Source: Dehalococcoidia bacterium (GTDB taxonomy: Bacteria; Chloroflexota; Dehalococcoidia; Plut-88900). Taken from it: a stretch of 6,660 nt of DNA. Positions within the stretch are counted from its first letter, which is position 1; every line of letters starts with the position of its first letter. The DNA is taken from contig JAAXHX010000376.1 of the NCBI GenBank assembly GCA_012270635.1, positions 1-6,660 of the forward strand, in the 5' to 3' direction. Below, one piece after another: positions 4,990 through 6,660 of the stretch. Under the pieces are notes generated by a model, which saw only the letters and a list, made by a program, of their open reading frames with translations, was not told the DNA's origin and ran no database searches. A program made the position numbers and the translations under genes.

Positions 4990-6660
4990 CTAGGTATCCG
5001 TCAGGCGGCGGGCCGTGGCCCGGAAGTCGTCGGGGTTGGGGCCTCTGTCGATGATTACGTCCACCACGGCAGGCTTGCCCGAGGCCAGGGCCTCTCTCAG
5101 GGCGTCGGGCAGTCGCCTCGAATCGCTTACCTGGACGCCGTGCGCTCCCATGGACCGGGCGATGGCGCCGTGGTCCGTCTCTGCGAACTCCGCCGAGATG
5201 GTCTTCTCACCCTGGTGGTGCCTCACCATACCCAGCGCCGAGTCGTTCATCACCACGTAGACCACCGGGAGACCGTACTGGACGGCGGTGGAAATTGCGT
5301 GGACGGACATCATGAAACCCCCGTCCCCCGTGACCCCTACAACGGGACGATCGGGGTGGACCAGCTTCAGGGCAAGGGCCGCGGGCATGCTCCAGCCCAT
5401 GCCGGCCATGCCACCGGGAGCGTAAATGGTCCTGGCCGCCTGGGACTGGTAGTGATGGCACATCCAGACGCGGTTATTGCCAGCATCGAGAGTGATGAGG
5501 GTGGAGGGATCCAGGGTGTCCTGCAGCAACCGGACAAGCCGCTGAGGAAGCACCGGCGACGAGTCCATGAAAAGCTCGGAGTCGTTGTAGAAGAGGGCCT
5601 GCTTCTTCAGCGCCCCCAGGGCCCCTAGCCTTTCGTCATTGTCCCGGTCGCAGCCTTCCAGGGCCTGGATGAGCTGCGACAATACCTCCCTGGCGTCCCC
5701 AACCAGCCCGACATCGACGGGAAATGACCAGCCGGCGTTCCGCTCTTCAACGTCTATCTGGATGATTGTCTGCCTCTTGGGGTCGAAGAGGGAAGGCGTC
5801 TCGCCGACCGTCTCCTGGCTCGTCAGCTTGGCCCCGATTACCAGGACAACATCGGCCCCGCCGACCGCCGTGTTGGCGGCCTGCTGGCCGTATTGCCCCA
5901 CCATGCCGAGGGCCTGGGGATGGGTCTCCGGGAGGGAGCTCTTGCCCTTGTAGGACGTGGCGACCCCCGCGCCCAGCATCTCGGCAAGGCGCTTCAGCTC
6001 GGTGTGGGCGTTGGCCATGTGGACGCCGTTTCCCGCGACCAGGACTGGAAACTTGGCCCCGACGAGGATGGATGCGGTCCTCTCCACGTCTTCGGGGCGG
6101 GCCACGGAGGGCCTGGTGTTGAGGTAGCCCTGGGTGGGGTGGATGAAGGGTGGGGACTCGACGTCCACATCCCCCACAATCGAACGGCTGCGCATCAGGA
6201 CCACCCCGGGCCCCGGCCTCCCGCTCACGGCGTGCTTCATGGCCAACTGAAGGCCGACGACGGCCTCCTTGGGGGACGTGGCCAATGTGGTGTATTTGGA
6301 CATCGACCGGAAGATGGTCAGCAGGTCCACGCTGCCGTACTCCCCGGACCCCGACTGGTTGGCCGGGTGTTGGGCCATGTCGCCGTCCGAGGTGTCGGTG
6401 AGCACCACCATGGGTGAGCTGCTCAGCTGGGCTTCCATGATGCCGAAGGACGCGTTGGACCCGATGAACAAGCCCTGGCCCATGACCACGGCGGGGCGGC
6501 CCGTGGCCCGGCCGTAGGCATCGGCCATGATTGCCGCACCCTGCTCGTGCCGGGCGAGAATGGTCTTCACCGCCGGCCTGTCGTACAGGGAATCGTAGAT
6601 GGCGCCCGTGCCGCCTCCGGGTATGCCGAATACGTATTCGACGCCCGCTTCCTGGAGCAC
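4990..6660 (-). CDS. Thiamine pyrophosphate-dependent enzyme, acetolactate synthase-like (5' truncated by window edge)
   Basis: The 556 visible codons cover nearly all of a ThDP enzyme with the PYR, central and PP domain order of acetolactate synthase, benzoylformate decarboxylase and sulfoacetaldehyde acetyltransferase. The frame runs to the right edge. The GTG at 6660 probably encodes an internal Val, because homologues usually begin 10-20 residues before the GVEYVFGIPGG motif seen at 6-16. The catalytic Glu39 lies in RHEQGAA. The loop that is normally GPGATN reads GQGLFIGSN (61-69). The central domain runs from about 190 to 340, with PVLVAGNGV at 205-213 and an IQIDVEE segment near its end. 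The PP domain has GGMAGMGWSMPAAL and the ThDP/Mg motif GDGG (445-448) through VMND (470-473), followed by an AHAS-like GMVRHH. It would decarboxylate a 2-oxo acid and release or transfer the resulting carbanion unit. No small regulatory AHAS subunit follows, which argues against branched-chain biosynthesis. Substrate unknown. It is the first visible gene of the minus-strand run. Confidence 0.93.
   Translation of the reverse strand: MLQEAGVEYVFGIPGGGTGAIYDSLYDRPAVKTILARHEQGAAIMADAYGRATGRPAVVMGQGLFIGSNASFGIMEAQLSSSPMVVLTDTSDGDMAQHPANQSGSGEYGSVDLLTIFRSMSKYTTLATSPKEAVVGLQLAMKHAVSGRPGPGVVLMRSRSIVGDVDVESPPFIHPTQGYLNTRPSVARPEDVERTASILVGAKFPVLVAGNGVHMANAHTELKRLAEMLGAGVATSYKGKSSLPETHPQALGMVGQYGQQAANTAVGGADVVLVIGAKLTSQETVGETPSLFDPKRQTIIQIDVEERNAGWSFPVDVGLVGDAREVLSQLIQALEGCDRDNDERLGALGALKKQALFYNDSELFMDSSPVLPQRLVRLLQDTLDPSTLITLDAGNNRVWMCHHYQSQAARTIYAPGGMAGMGWSMPAALALKLVHPDRPVVGVTGDGGFMMSVHAISTAVQYGLPVVYVVMNDSALGMVRHHQGEKTISAEFAETDHGAIARSMGAHGVQVSDSRRLPDALREALASGKPAVVDVIIDRGPNPDDFRATARRLTDT

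Overview
The window is almost entirely coding, GC-rich bacterial DNA holding five protein genes and no RNA gene, mobile element or CRISPR array that I can see. Two genes run off the window edges. The mix of high GC with regular use of ATA (Ile) and AGG (Arg) codons, together with a cluster of amidohydrolases, a CrtI/PYROXD2-like flavoprotein, a class V aminotransferase-fold enzyme and an acetolactate-synthase-like ThDP enzyme, is reminiscent of uncultured Chloroflexota (SAR202/Dehalococcoidia type). That assignment is an inference from gene content and codon flavour only, with low to moderate confidence.

Layout: positions 1-1059 (+ strand) carry the 3' part of an imidazolonepropionase-like, metal-dependent amidohydrolase. 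It meets, tail to tail, a four-gene run on the - strand. Read in the direction of transcription (right to left), that run is: a ThDP-dependent acetolactate-synthase-like enzyme (6660-4990, start outside the window), an FAD-dependent phytoene-desaturase/PYROXD2-like oxidoreductase (4950-3409), an amidohydrolase family 2 (ACMSD-like) protein (3370-2240), and a class V aminotransferase-fold PLP enzyme (2213-1056). Gaps between the four are only 39, 38 and 26 nt, so they probably form one operon whose main promoter lies beyond the right edge. The convergent genes share a CTAG tetranucleotide that holds both stop codons, so there is no intergenic terminator between them.

Function: all five products look like soluble small-molecule enzymes, and none is a transporter or regulator. 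Together they suggest a catabolic or salvage route in which a substrate is oxidised by the flavoprotein, C-N or C-C bonds are cut by the two amidohydrolase-superfamily enzymes, an amino or sulfur-bearing carbon is handled by the PLP enzyme, and a 2-oxo acid intermediate is decarboxylated or ligated by the ThDP enzyme. No single known pathway with this exact combination is recognised, so the substrate remains unknown.
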